In this document: one piece after another, positions 1 through 5,956 of the stretch | Numbering within the stretch: the first letter of the stretch is position 1 | Layout: each line of letters starts with the position of its first letter | Assembly (NCBI GenBank): GCA_902796895.1 | Contig: CADBQV010000087.1 | Span: 1-8,004 of the forward strand | DNA length: 8,004 nucleotides | Direction of reading: 5' to 3' | From: an uncultured Erysipelotrichaceae bacterium | GTDB taxonomy: Bacteria > Bacillota_I > Bacilli_A > Acholeplasmatales > Anaeroplasmataceae | The notes under the pieces: model-generated | What the model saw: the letters and a program-made list of their open reading frames with translations, nothing else | Database searches by the model: none | What the model was told of the DNA's origin: nothing | Made by a program: the position numbers and the translations under genes

Positions 1-675
1 TATTAATTCTTCTACTACTACATAAATCATCGCACCGGCTGCAAATGATAATACAAAAGGAAGTATCATATTTGTAAAATATGTAAGTAGTATTGCAAGT
101 AGTGCTGCAATAGGTTCAACTACACCTGATAAAAAACCATACATGAATGATTTAAATTTTGAATTACCTTCTTCTTTTAAAGGAAGCGATACAATCGCTC
201 CTTCTGGGAAGTTTTGAATTGCTATACCTATAGATAAGGCAAGCATGGCATGTTCATTGATGTTTCCCATTATCATACCAGATATTACAACACCTACAGC
301 TAAGCCCTCAGGTATATTATGTAGTGTAACAGCTAAAAACATCTTAAATGTTTTACTTAATTTATTTTTCTTTATTCCTTCTTCATTTTTATCAATATGA
401 ATATGAGGAATAATATAATCTAAAATAAGTAAAAATATAATACCTACTAAAAAGCCAAGTGAAGGTATTAACCACTTATTATAATCATCATACGTTTCTA
501 TTGCAGGCATAAGCAAACTCCATATAGATGCTGCAATCATTACACCAGATGCAAAGCCTAGTAAGATCTTTTGTAATTTAATATTTATTTTATCTTTTAA
601 GAAAAATACCATTAAGGCACCAAGTGTTGTACCAAAGAGTGGTATTAAAAGTGATATAACAACAATAAATGACAT
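1..675 (-). CDS. ZIP-family divalent metal transporter (C-terminus cut by window edge)
   Basis: This is a membrane permease of the ZIP (ZupT-like) family, which imports divalent cations such as Zn2+, Fe2+ or Mn2+. The frame is open from ATG at 675 to base 1, giving 225 residues; bacterial ZIPs run about 250-270, so only the last segment is missing. The signatures are HNIPEG at residues 119-124 and QNFPEG at 154-159, the metal-binding pair on TM4 and TM5, plus Glu187 in GVVEP on TM6. A short hydrophilic loop around residues 91-110 contains HIHID, as is common in the variable loop of the family. Hydrophobic segments lie near 3-25, 36-56, 69-90, 112-134, 142-165, 178-200 and 205-222. GGAGGTG (681-687) sits 5 nt upstream of the ATG and fixes the start. 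The gene has its own promoter and an operator shared with the feo operon, so iron or manganese is a plausible substrate (inference). Family assignment is firm; substrate is open. Confidence 0.93.
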   Translation of the reverse strand, partial: MSFIVVISLLIPLFGTTLGALMVFFLKDKINIKLQKILLGFASGVMIAASIWSLLMPAIETYDDYNKWLIPSLGFLVGIIFLLILDYIIPHIHIDKNEEGIKKNKLSKTFKMFLAVTLHNIPEGLAVGVVISGMIMGNINEHAMLALSIGIAIQNFPEGAIVSLPLKEEGNSKFKSFMYGFLSGVVEPIAALLAILLTYFTNMILPFVLSFAAGAMIYVVVEELI

Positions 676-711
676 ATCTTCACCTCCAATTAACTTTATT
701 TAATTATTTTA

Positions 712-727
712 GTTAGTTTTAACTAAC
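712..727. promoter_or_regulatory. Putative metal-repressor operator at the ZIP transporter promoter
   Basis: A perfect 16-bp palindrome, GTTAGTT-TT-AACTAAC, starts 8 nt downstream of the -10 box and so covers about +2 to +17 of the predicted transcript. The same GTTAG-N6-CTAAC pattern occurs twice at the feo promoter (4078-4093 and 4137-4152). The position fits repression by blocking initiation. The TTAG/CTAA half-sites recall sites of DtxR/MntR-type metalloregulators, but the half-site spacing is not that of the corynebacterial DtxR box, so the regulator family is an inference. Confidence 0.75.
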
Positions 728-735
728 CTTATAAT

Positions 736-764
736 AATATATCACTTATATATTATTTAGTCAA
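736..764 (-). promoter_or_regulatory. Sigma-70-type promoter of the ZIP transporter gene
   Basis: Read on the minus strand, the -35 box is TTGACT (complement of 759-764) and the -10 box is TATATT (complement of 736-741), with exactly 17 bp between them. Transcription should begin near 729, leaving a leader of about 54 nt before the ATG at 675. The operator palindrome lies immediately downstream. Confidence 0.8.
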
Positions 765-778
765 GTAATTTAAAGTAG

Positions 779-806
779 AAAAAAGATTAGCTTTTAAACT
801 AATCTT
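779..806 (-). terminator. Rho-independent terminator of the feo operon
   Basis: AAGATTAG (783-790) and CTAATCTT (799-806) form an 8-bp stem around an 8-nt loop. On the minus strand the stem runs into a T-tract (complement of 779-784). It lies about 34 nt after the stop of the small gene at 841-1026 and before the ZIP promoter, so it separates the two transcription units. Confidence 0.8.
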
Positions 807-840
807 CCTTCTAAAAAATATCTCAAACATTTAGGAAAAA

Positions 841-1026
841 TTACAAATTAAATTCATCTTTATGCTTATTAAAATATTTAATTAAATTTTTATTAGCATT
901 TTTTAATTTGCAATTAGAGCATTCACCTGTAGGTAGGCCTTTTATTCTTTTATAAATATAAGTGCCTAATATAAATAATACATATGATGGAGCTAGTATT
1001 ATTACTAATATTTCTAAAAATGTCAT
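841..1026 (-). CDS. Small FeoB-associated Cys-containing membrane protein
   Basis: This 61-residue protein has one N-terminal membrane segment (about residues 4-25), a basic stretch (KRIKG), then GECSNC with Cys36 and Cys39 in a CxxC pair, and a Lys/Asn-rich cytoplasmic tail. Its size, layout and position directly after feoB match the FeoB-associated Cys-rich membrane proteins of Firmicutes, which may play a FeoC-like part in Fe2+ uptake; their function is not well established. It has only two cysteines, fewer than many members. Its ATG overlaps the feoB stop as TAATG (one shared base at 1026). I see no clear Shine-Dalgarno site of its own, so translation is probably coupled to feoB. It is the last gene before the terminator at 779-806. 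Position supports the call more strongly than sequence does. Confidence 0.75.
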   Translation of the reverse strand: MTFLEILVIILAPSYVLFILGTYIYKRIKGLPTGECSNCKLKNANKNLIKYFNKHKDEFNL

Positions 1027-3590
1027 TAGTTATTAATTGGATGACGTTTGTTATTTAAATATATTAATACACAAGCTATTACTAATAAAGGTACAAATAT
1101 AGATAATGTCCAAACGAATGTTCCTACTAAATAAATCATTGATGCAACAACGTATGATGTAGCTAGCCAGAAAAGTAGTGTATTTCTAAATGCTTTTTTA
1201 GGTAATTCAGCTTTAGCTGTAGCTACAGCTGCAAAGCATGGAATTGTAAGCATGTTAAATGCAATGAATGCAATTAATCCTGCTACATTAATATTAGTTG
1301 CTTTAATTGTTGCATGTGCTGCATTAACTCCATCTTCATCTAATACAATGTTATATAGTGTAATATATGATTCTATTTTCTCATCATCAGTTTTTGCTGC
1401 TTCTATTTCAGCTTTAGATGATGCTTGGCTTAATACTTGGAATGTTGCGATAACATTTTCTTTGGCGATTAAACCAGTAACTGCTGATACAGGGAATATC
1501 CAACCTGACTCACTTAGTTGTGAACCAAAACCAAGAGGTGTAAAGATTGGTGTTAGTGCCATACCGAAGTGAGCAAGGATTGAATCATTTTGATCTTTAT
1601 ATTCATCGCTTGTAATTTCATCAATATATGAATTATAAGCTTCAAGTAATACAGGCTTTAAAATTAATTCTTTAAATTCTTCATTATCTTCTAATTCATC
1701 ATAATATGATAAGACATCAGCAAATGAAATTTGAAGTTCTCCTTCTTCATCAAATGCTTCTAAATCTTCTTCTGATGCAAGTAGTGCTTGATAAGTTTCA
1801 TCTTCTTCTACGAGTGTTTCAAATGTCTCATCAGCAATATCGTTAGGACTTGCTTGTTCAATATATTTTAGATTTGCTGTAAATGATTGTAAAAACCAAA
1901 TTACAATTGTTGAAGCTAAAATAATTGTGAAAGCTTTTTTAACGAAATGCTTTAATTTATCCCATAAATGAATTGTAGTAGATTTAAAACCAGGCATACG
2001 GTATTGTGGAAGTTCCATAATAAATGGTGCTACCTTACCACGCATTGATGTGTTACGCATTAATAGTACTGTAATAATTGCAACAGTAACACCTAGTAAA
2101 TACATTAAATATGTAATTAAATCGGCATTACCAACTTTAAAATATGACACAATACCACCAGCTATAGCTGTAAGTATTGGTAATTTAGCTCCACATGAAA
2201 AGAAAGGTATAACTCTAATAGTTGCTGTTCTTTCTTTTTCATCAGCTAAAGTTCTTGTATTAATCATTGCAGGAATTGAACAACCAAATCCCATAATCAT
2301 TGGCATGAATGCACGACCAGACAAACCAAAACGACGGAATACTCTATCTAATATAAATGCAATACGTGCCATATAACCTGAATCTTCTAAAATTGAGAAG
2401 AATAGGAACAATAACAAAATTTGAGGTAAGAATGATAGTACTGCAAATACACCTGCTAAAATACCATCAACAATTAAACCTGAAACCCAAGGTGTGGCAT
2501 TACTTAACCAACTAGATACAACTGATGATAGCCAATCAGTTGTGCCTATCATTAAGCTTTGTAAAATTACACCAGGTGAATTAATACCACCTTCGTGCCA
2601 TATTGCACCTGCAAAGAATTCTGATGATGCAAATGAATCAGTTTTAATTAAACCACCTAACCAGAATAAATTTTCTGAGAATGTTAAATGGAATATTAAG
2701 AATAATATAATTAAGAAAATAGGAATACCTATCCATCTATTAGTTAAGACTCTATCTATTTTATCTGATTTAGTTCTTTTAACATTCTTATTATCTTTAT
2801 TATCAGTATTTGAACAACATTTTTTAACTGTAGCGAATTCTTTAGATATAAATTTATATCTAGAATCAGCTACAATAGCTTCAAAATCAGAACCAAATAC
2901 TTCATCATTAAAATTATTTTTATATTCTTCTACTATATGAACTAATTCTTTATGATTTTTAGTTTCAAGTTCATCTGATTCAACTAATTTAATTGCATGG
3001 AATAATGGATTTTTTACTTTAATTGCTTCAAAAGCGATTTTACAATCATTAATTAAATGAATTAAATTAGAATCTTCTAATACTGTACTTGCAATTCTGC
3101 CTAACTTATAAGCTTCATAAGCCTTTTTCATTAATTCATGAATATTATTATCTTTAAGAGCTGATATAGCTACTACAGGTACACCAAGCTTATCTTCTAG
3201 CTTTTTAATATCGATTGATTCACCATTTTTTTCGATTACATCAATCATATTTAGGGCTATTACTACTGGAACATTTATTTCAAGTAGTTGTGTAGTTAAA
3301 TATAAATTTCTTTCTAGGTTTGTTGCATCTACAATGTTTATGATACAATCTGGATTTTCATCTAAAATGAAATTTCTTGAAATTACTTCTTCAGGTGTAT
3401 AAGGTGATAGTGAATAAATACCAGGTAAGTCTATGATATTTATTTCTTCATCTAATTTCTTATATGTACCTTCTTTTTTATCTACTGTAACACCAGGCCA
3501 GTTACCTACATGAGCTGTAGAACCAGTTAATGTGTTAAATAAGGTTGTTTTACCTGAATTGGGATTTCCTGCTAATGCAAACTTCAACAT
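1026..3590 (-). CDS. feoB: Ferrous iron transport protein B
   Basis: FeoB is the GTPase-linked permease that carries Fe2+ across the cytoplasmic membrane. The 854 residues begin with a complete G domain: G1 GNPNSGKTT (8-16), G2 region GVTVDKKEG (33-41), G3 DLPG (54-57), G4 NMID (114-117) and G5 SALK (143-146). A helical region and a Lys/Asn-rich linker (to about 280) follow, then the membrane part. Gate motifs are LPQILLLF (388-395), GFGCSIPA (434-441, Cys437), FFSCGAKLP (463-471, Cys466) and PCFAAVATAK (784-793). It is long for the family because of an acidic insertion of about 90 residues (577-668) between the TM segment ending IWFLQSF and the one in PIFTPLGFG, and a longer loop at about 721-766. 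GGAGG (3601-3605) lies 10 nt before the ATG, and the start overlaps the feoA2 stop as TAATG. It is the core of the feoA1-feoA2-feoB operon. Confidence 0.98.
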   Translation of the reverse strand: MLKFALAGNPNSGKTTLFNTLTGSTAHVGNWPGVTVDKKEGTYKKLDEEINIIDLPGIYSLSPYTPEEVISRNFILDENPDCIINIVDATNLERNLYLTTQLLEINVPVVIALNMIDVIEKNGESIDIKKLEDKLGVPVVAISALKDNNIHELMKKAYEAYKLGRIASTVLEDSNLIHLINDCKIAFEAIKVKNPLFHAIKLVESDELETKNHKELVHIVEEYKNNFNDEVFGSDFEAIVADSRYKFISKEFATVKKCCSNTDNKDNKNVKRTKSDKIDRVLTNRWIGIPIFLIILFLIFHLTFSENLFWLGGLIKTDSFASSEFFAGAIWHEGGINSPGVILQSLMIGTTDWLSSVVSSWLSNATPWVSGLIVDGILAGVFAVLSFLPQILLLFLFFSILEDSGYMARIAFILDRVFRRFGLSGRAFMPMIMGFGCSIPAMINTRTLADEKERTATIRVIPFFSCGAKLPILTAIAGGIVSYFKVGNADLITYLMYLLGVTVAIITVLLMRNTSMRGKVAPFIMELPQYRMPGFKSTTIHLWDKLKHFVKKAFTIILASTIVIWFLQSFTANLKYIEQASPNDIADETFETLVEEDETYQALLASEEDLEAFDEEGELQISFADVLSYYDELEDNEEFKELILKPVLLEAYNSYIDEITSDEYKDQNDSILAHFGMALTPIFTPLGFGSQLSESGWIFPVSAVTGLIAKENVIATFQVLSQASSKAEIEAAKTDDEKIESYITLYNIVLDEDGVNAAHATIKATNINVAGLIAFIAFNMLTIPCFAAVATAKAELPKKAFRNTLLFWLATSYVVASMIYLVGTFVWTLSIFVPLLVIACVLIYLNNKRHPINN

Positions 3591-3829
3591 TATAATTCTT
3601 CCTCCAATTCCATCTCAATCAATTTTGCTTCATCTTTTCTTAATGTTAATTCATAGCCTCTAATAGTTACTTCAATTGGATCACCAAGTGGAGCTTTTTT
3701 TACCATCACAACTTCAGCTCCGTTAGTTACACCCATATCGAATAACCTTCTTCTAACTCTTCCTTCTCCATTAACATTTTTAATAACACCCTTATATCCT
3801 ACTTTAAAATCACAAAGTAAAATAGTCAT
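3590..3829 (-). CDS. feoA: FeoA-family protein, copy next to feoB
   Basis: This is a 79-residue cytoplasmic FeoA, an SH3-like beta-barrel thought to work with FeoB in Fe2+ uptake. It has the classic family pattern: GVIKNVNG near the N-terminus, RRRLFDMGVTNGAEV (26-40), then APLGDPIEVTIRGYELTLRK (46-65), the conserved strand region. The tail is very acidic (EMELEEEL). An AAAGGGGG ribosome-binding site (3840-3847) ends 10 nt before the ATG and overlaps the feoA1 stop codon. The gene ends in TAATG shared with feoB, which suggests coupled synthesis of the two partners. This copy fits the family standard better than feoA1 and is the likelier FeoB partner (inference). Confidence 0.95.
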   Translation of the reverse strand: MTILLCDFKVGYKGVIKNVNGEGRVRRRLFDMGVTNGAEVVMVKKAPLGDPIEVTIRGYELTLRKDEAKLIEMELEEEL

Positions 3830-3845
3830 TTGAATAATACCCCCT

Positions 3846-4058
3846 TTATGCTACTAAAATATGTCTTGATATTTCACTATCAAGTGCGAGTCTACCACTT
3901 TTAACCTCAATAATAGTACTTCCATTACCTCTAGATAATAAAGTAATCTTACTATTAATTGTTAAACCCAAACTCTCTAAATGTCTTTTTGTTTTATCAT
4001 CAACTATTATTTTAACTATAGTTAATTCAACATTTAATGGTGCTAATATAATTGGCAT
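3846..4058 (-). CDS. feoA: FeoA-family protein, first and more divergent copy
   Basis: A second FeoA-like SH3 domain of 70 residues leads the feo operon. The recognisable core is HLESLGLTINSKITLLSRG (about 26-44), followed by IIEVKSGRLALDSEISRHI, which aligns in layout with the RLFDMGV...GDPIEV...LTLRKDEAKLI core of the next gene. The APLGDP segment is replaced by a shorter GNGST turn. AAGGAG (4067-4072) lies 8 nt upstream of the ATG at 4058. Its stop is 16 nt before feoA2. Tandem feoA genes ahead of feoB are common in Firmicutes; the two copies may do different jobs, but nothing here shows what each does. Confidence 0.9.
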   Translation of the reverse strand: MPIILAPLNVELTIVKIIVDDKTKRHLESLGLTINSKITLLSRGNGSTIIEVKSGRLALDSEISRHILVA

Positions 4059-4077
4059 ATTTCACACTCCTTAGTTA

Positions 4078-4093
4078 GTTAGCATTAACTAAC
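4078..4093. promoter_or_regulatory. Putative metal-repressor operator O1 at the feo start site
   Basis: GTTAG-CATTAA-CTAAC is a 16-bp inverted repeat with 5-bp arms. It starts 7 nt downstream of the feo -10 box, so it covers roughly the first 16 transcribed bases, the same geometry as at the ZIP gene. Extra TTAG half-sites at a 4-bp step continue on its downstream side (4071-4078), so more than one repressor dimer could load here. Confidence 0.75.
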
Positions 4094-4100
4094 ATTAAGT

Positions 4101-4129
4101 ATTATAATAGAGGAATAAATATTTGTCAA
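4101..4129 (-). promoter_or_regulatory. Near-perfect sigma-70-type promoter of the feo operon
   Basis: On the minus strand the -35 is TTGACA (complement of 4124-4129) and the -10 is TATAAT (complement of 4101-4106), separated by 17 bp: consensus in both boxes and spacing. Transcription should start near 4094, about 36 nt before the feoA1 ATG. So strong a promoter is normally held off, which fits the two flanking operator palindromes. Confidence 0.9.
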
Positions 4130-4136
4130 TAATAAA

Positions 4137-4152
4137 GTTAGCATAAACTAAC
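4137..4152. promoter_or_regulatory. Putative metal-repressor operator O2 upstream of the feo -35
   Basis: GTTAG-CATAAA-CTAAC, a third copy of the 16-bp inverted repeat, lies 7 bp upstream of the -35 box. It differs from O1 at a single base (CATAAA versus CATTAA). O1 and O2 are 59 bp apart centre to centre and bracket the promoter. This could mean cooperative or looping repression, or that O2 simply adds affinity (inference). Confidence 0.7.
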
Positions 4153-4182
4153 AATTATTTAAAAAATATTTTATTAGATAAT

Positions 4183-4216
4183 AAAAAAAAAGGTAGAAAT
4201 GAAATCACTTCTACCT
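4183..4216 (-). terminator. Rho-independent terminator downstream of the ATPase gene
   Basis: AGGTAGAA (4191-4198) pairs with TTCTACCT (4209-4216) around a 10-nt loop. On the minus strand the stem is followed by a run of T (complement of 4183-4191), the form expected of a factor-independent terminator. It lies about 95 nt after the ATPase stop and insulates that gene from the feo promoter. Confidence 0.85.
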
Positions 4217-4225
4217 AAAATATTA

Positions 4226-4306
4226 TTAAATTAGTATGAAACTATTTTCTCCATTATAGTAAAATTTTGTTAATGAACTTAAAATACTAAATGCAGCAAT
4301 ATCATC
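4226..4306 (-). other. Short open stretch between ATPase stop and terminator, possible gene remnant
   Basis: After the ATPase stop at 4311, a different minus-strand frame reads 26 codons (DDIAAFSILS...NSFILI) before a tandem TAATAA stop at 4223-4228. That stop is only about 7 nt from the terminator stem. The frame has no start codon and is preceded by a TAA at 4307-4309. It looks like the 3' end of a gene whose body is gone, but in such AT-rich DNA chance is a fair alternative. I do not recognise the peptide. Confidence 0.25.
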
Positions 4307-4310
4307 TTAT

Positions 4311-5690
4311 TTAAAAATGTTTATACATATCATCTAATGTTATTAAAATGTAGTTATTTGAATTAGTAATATTAAAACCACTTTTTGATATAAAACCAAG
4401 CTTATTATATTTTATATTTGCTTTTTCTAATTGATATATTTCTTCATTTACTACTTTATCGTCTATTGGTTTACTTTTGAATTTTACTTCGTAAAAATCA
4501 TAACCATTTTTACTTAATGTGACGACATCAAATTCACCATTTTTCTTTTCTTTAGGTAAATCATAATAGTATTTACCGACTTTATATAATATAGGATTTA
4601 TTTTTTTATTTTTATTTTGAATTATCAAATATTGTTTAGCTATATTTTCAAATTCTTTAGGAACATAATATTTTTCAAAATCTTCTGATATAAATTCATC
4701 ATAAAAATCTTCAGGTGACATAATGTTGAAGTATGATCCTCTTTTAAATATATATCTATAATAAAATAAAGATAATCTCTCAATAATATTATAAAATGAT
4801 TTCTTTTCATTTTCGTCATTAATTGGATATGTTTTTTCTATAACATCCATATTAATAAGTTTTTTTAAAACATCAGTTAATGTAGGACTTGAAGATACAT
4901 TAGATTTTTGTAATATTTCATTAAACTTTGTATATCCACTTGAAATTGCGCTAAAGCATTCATTAGCATTAACCAATTTTGACATTTCTTCATTTAAAAA
5001 GCCTTCAGCTTCTGGTAATAATCTTGCTTTACTTCCAATCAATAAATTTATTATATTTTCTTTTACAGTTAATCTATCATCTATAAATTGATTATAATAT
5101 GGTACACCACCAAATACAGAATAATATTTTACCTTATCTTCATTACTTGCATTATTATAAAACATAGAGGATTCTAAATAATTCATTTGTTTGATGTTTA
5201 ATTTATAGGTGAATCTACCATATAATGGGCTTTTATTACTTAAGATTTGTTCCATAACGTCAATATAAGAACCACATAAAATAAATTTTAATTTAGATTT
5301 CCCTTTATAATCATTAATTACACCTTGAATTATACTATCTAAAAAATCATTATTACCTCTTAAATATGGATATTCATCAATTACTAATATTATCTTTTCA
5401 TTTATTGATTTTTCAAAAATAAATCTTAATGTCTTATCTAATGTTACAAAATCAGGCTTTGGAATATTAAACACATCAGCTAATTTATCTGATAAAGCTT
5501 TCATATTAAATTCTTCTGATGCTTTTTTGCATTCATAATAAATCTTTTTACACTCTATTTTTTTAAATGATTCTTTAATTAATTCACTTTTTCCAATCCT
5601 ACGTCTACCATAAATAGCAATACTTTCAAATGAATCATTAGTATAAGCATCATTAAGAATCTTTAATTCTTCACTTCTTCCATAAAACAT
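4311..5690 (-). CDS. P-loop ATPase with DUF234 / PD-(D/E)XK-like C-terminal domain
   Basis: This 459-residue protein belongs to the archaeal-type ATPase group (AAA-like ATPase plus DUF234), whose cellular role is not settled. It opens MFYGRSEEL, the usual N-terminus of the group. Walker A is GRRRIGKS (28-35), Walker B is ILVIDEYPYL (101-110, Asp105/Glu106), a sensor-like strand is FILCGS (136-141), and GGVPYY is at 194-199. A winged-helix-like region spans about 245-290. The C-terminal part has an YYRYIF segment (310-315), then GEFDVV (385-390) and YEVKF (400-404), which together resemble a PD-(D/E)XK nuclease core (Asp388, Glu401, Lys403). I chose ATG at 5690 over the in-frame GTG at 5702: the predicted transcript starts near 5704, the GTG has no ribosome-binding site, and GGGTGG lies about 5 nt before the ATG. 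The gene stands alone with its own promoter and terminator. Confidence 0.85.
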   Translation of the reverse strand: MFYGRSEELKILNDAYTNDSFESIAIYGRRRIGKSELIKESFKKIECKKIYYECKKASEEFNMKALSDKLADVFNIPKPDFVTLDKTLRFIFEKSINEKIILVIDEYPYLRGNNDFLDSIIQGVINDYKGKSKLKFILCGSYIDVMEQILSNKSPLYGRFTYKLNIKQMNYLESSMFYNNASNEDKVKYYSVFGGVPYYNQFIDDRLTVKENIINLLIGSKARLLPEAEGFLNEEMSKLVNANECFSAISSGYTKFNEILQKSNVSSSPTLTDVLKKLINMDVIEKTYPINDENEKKSFYNIIERLSLFYYRYIFKRGSYFNIMSPEDFYDEFISEDFEKYYVPKEFENIAKQYLIIQNKNKKINPILYKVGKYYYDLPKEKKNGEFDVVTLSKNGYDFYEVKFKSKPIDDKVVNEEIYQLEKANIKYNKLGFISKSGFNITNSNNYILITLDDMYKHF

Positions 5691-5710
5691 TGTACCACCC
5701 ACTTTATTTT

Positions 5711-5739
5711 ATTATATTCCTTGAAAATTTATTAGTCAA
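5711..5739 (-). promoter_or_regulatory. Sigma-70-type promoter of the ATPase gene
   Basis: The minus-strand -35 is TTGACT (complement of 5734-5739) and the -10 is TATAAT (complement of 5711-5716), with a 17-bp spacer. The start should be near 5704, giving a leader of only about 14 nt before the ATG at 5690. This argues against translation from the GTG at 5702. Confidence 0.85.
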
Positions 5740-5745
5740 TATTTA

Positions 5746-5775
5746 ACTCGGTTTTTTCCGAGTCGGAAATTTCCA
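5746..5775. promoter_or_regulatory. Paired CGG-W6-CC palindromes just upstream of the ATPase -35
   Basis: ACTCGG-TTTTTT-CCGAGT (5746-5763) is a perfect inverted repeat. It runs straight into CGG-AAATTT-CC (5764-5774), whose GGAAATTTCC core is also a perfect palindrome. The two CGG-W6-CC units begin 15 bp apart, are GC islands in very AT-rich DNA, and end 6 bp from the -35 box. There is no good T-tract on either strand, so an operator or activator site is more likely than a terminator. The binding protein is unknown. Confidence 0.5.
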
Positions 5776-5800
5776 TGTTAATATAATTAAGTTTTTATTT

Positions 5801-5859
5801 ATACTCTTTTATACTCCTTTATACTTTGTTTGTGTTTTTATACTCTTTTATACTTTTTA
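5801..5859. repeat. Phased 10-bp ATACT[C/T] repeat array
   Basis: ATACT[C/T]-plus-T-run units begin at 5801, 5811, 5821, 5840 and 5850. The steps are 10, 10, 19 and 10 bp, as if one degenerate unit fills the gap. Spacing near one helical turn puts the units on one face of the DNA. The array lies about 60 bp upstream of the ATPase -35. It could be a protein-binding array, a bent-DNA element or a simple slippage repeat. The rest of the gap (5860-5905) is plain A/T-rich sequence in which I see nothing further. Confidence 0.6.
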
Positions 5860-5905
5860 ACAAAAATAAATTAATTATAATTTTTTTAAACAAATAATAA
5901 ATCAT

Positions 5906-5951
5906 AAAAAAGACTGCAAAATTTTCCTTTACCTTGGTTTTTGCAGTCTTT
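5906..5951 (-). terminator. Strong rho-independent terminator of the asd-lysC operon
   Basis: AAAGACTGCAAAA (5909-5921) pairs perfectly over 13 bp with TTTTGCAGTCTTT (5939-5951) around a 17-nt loop. A T-run follows on the minus strand (complement of 5906-5911). It starts 5 nt after the stop of the zinc-ribbon gene, which makes that gene the last in the asd-lysC transcript. Confidence 0.92.
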
Positions 5952-5956
5952 GAGTA

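Noticed and set aside
1252..2940. Plus-strand open frames at 1252-1572, 2050-2376 and 2494-2940
   Set aside because: All lie inside feoB on the opposite strand, encode no recognisable domain and arise from its codon pattern.
5691..5702. GTG at 5702 as the start of the ATPase gene
   Set aside because: It would lie only about 2 nt from the predicted transcription start and has no ribosome-binding site. ATG at 5690 has GGGTGG upstream and matches the usual N-terminus of the group.
5746..5763. ACTCGG/CCGAGT hairpin as a terminator
   Set aside because: No T-run follows on either strand, and the asd-lysC unit already has a strong terminator at 5906-5951.
5801..5859. CRISPR array
   Set aside because: Units are 10 bp with no unique spacers of 30 bp or more and no cas genes nearby.
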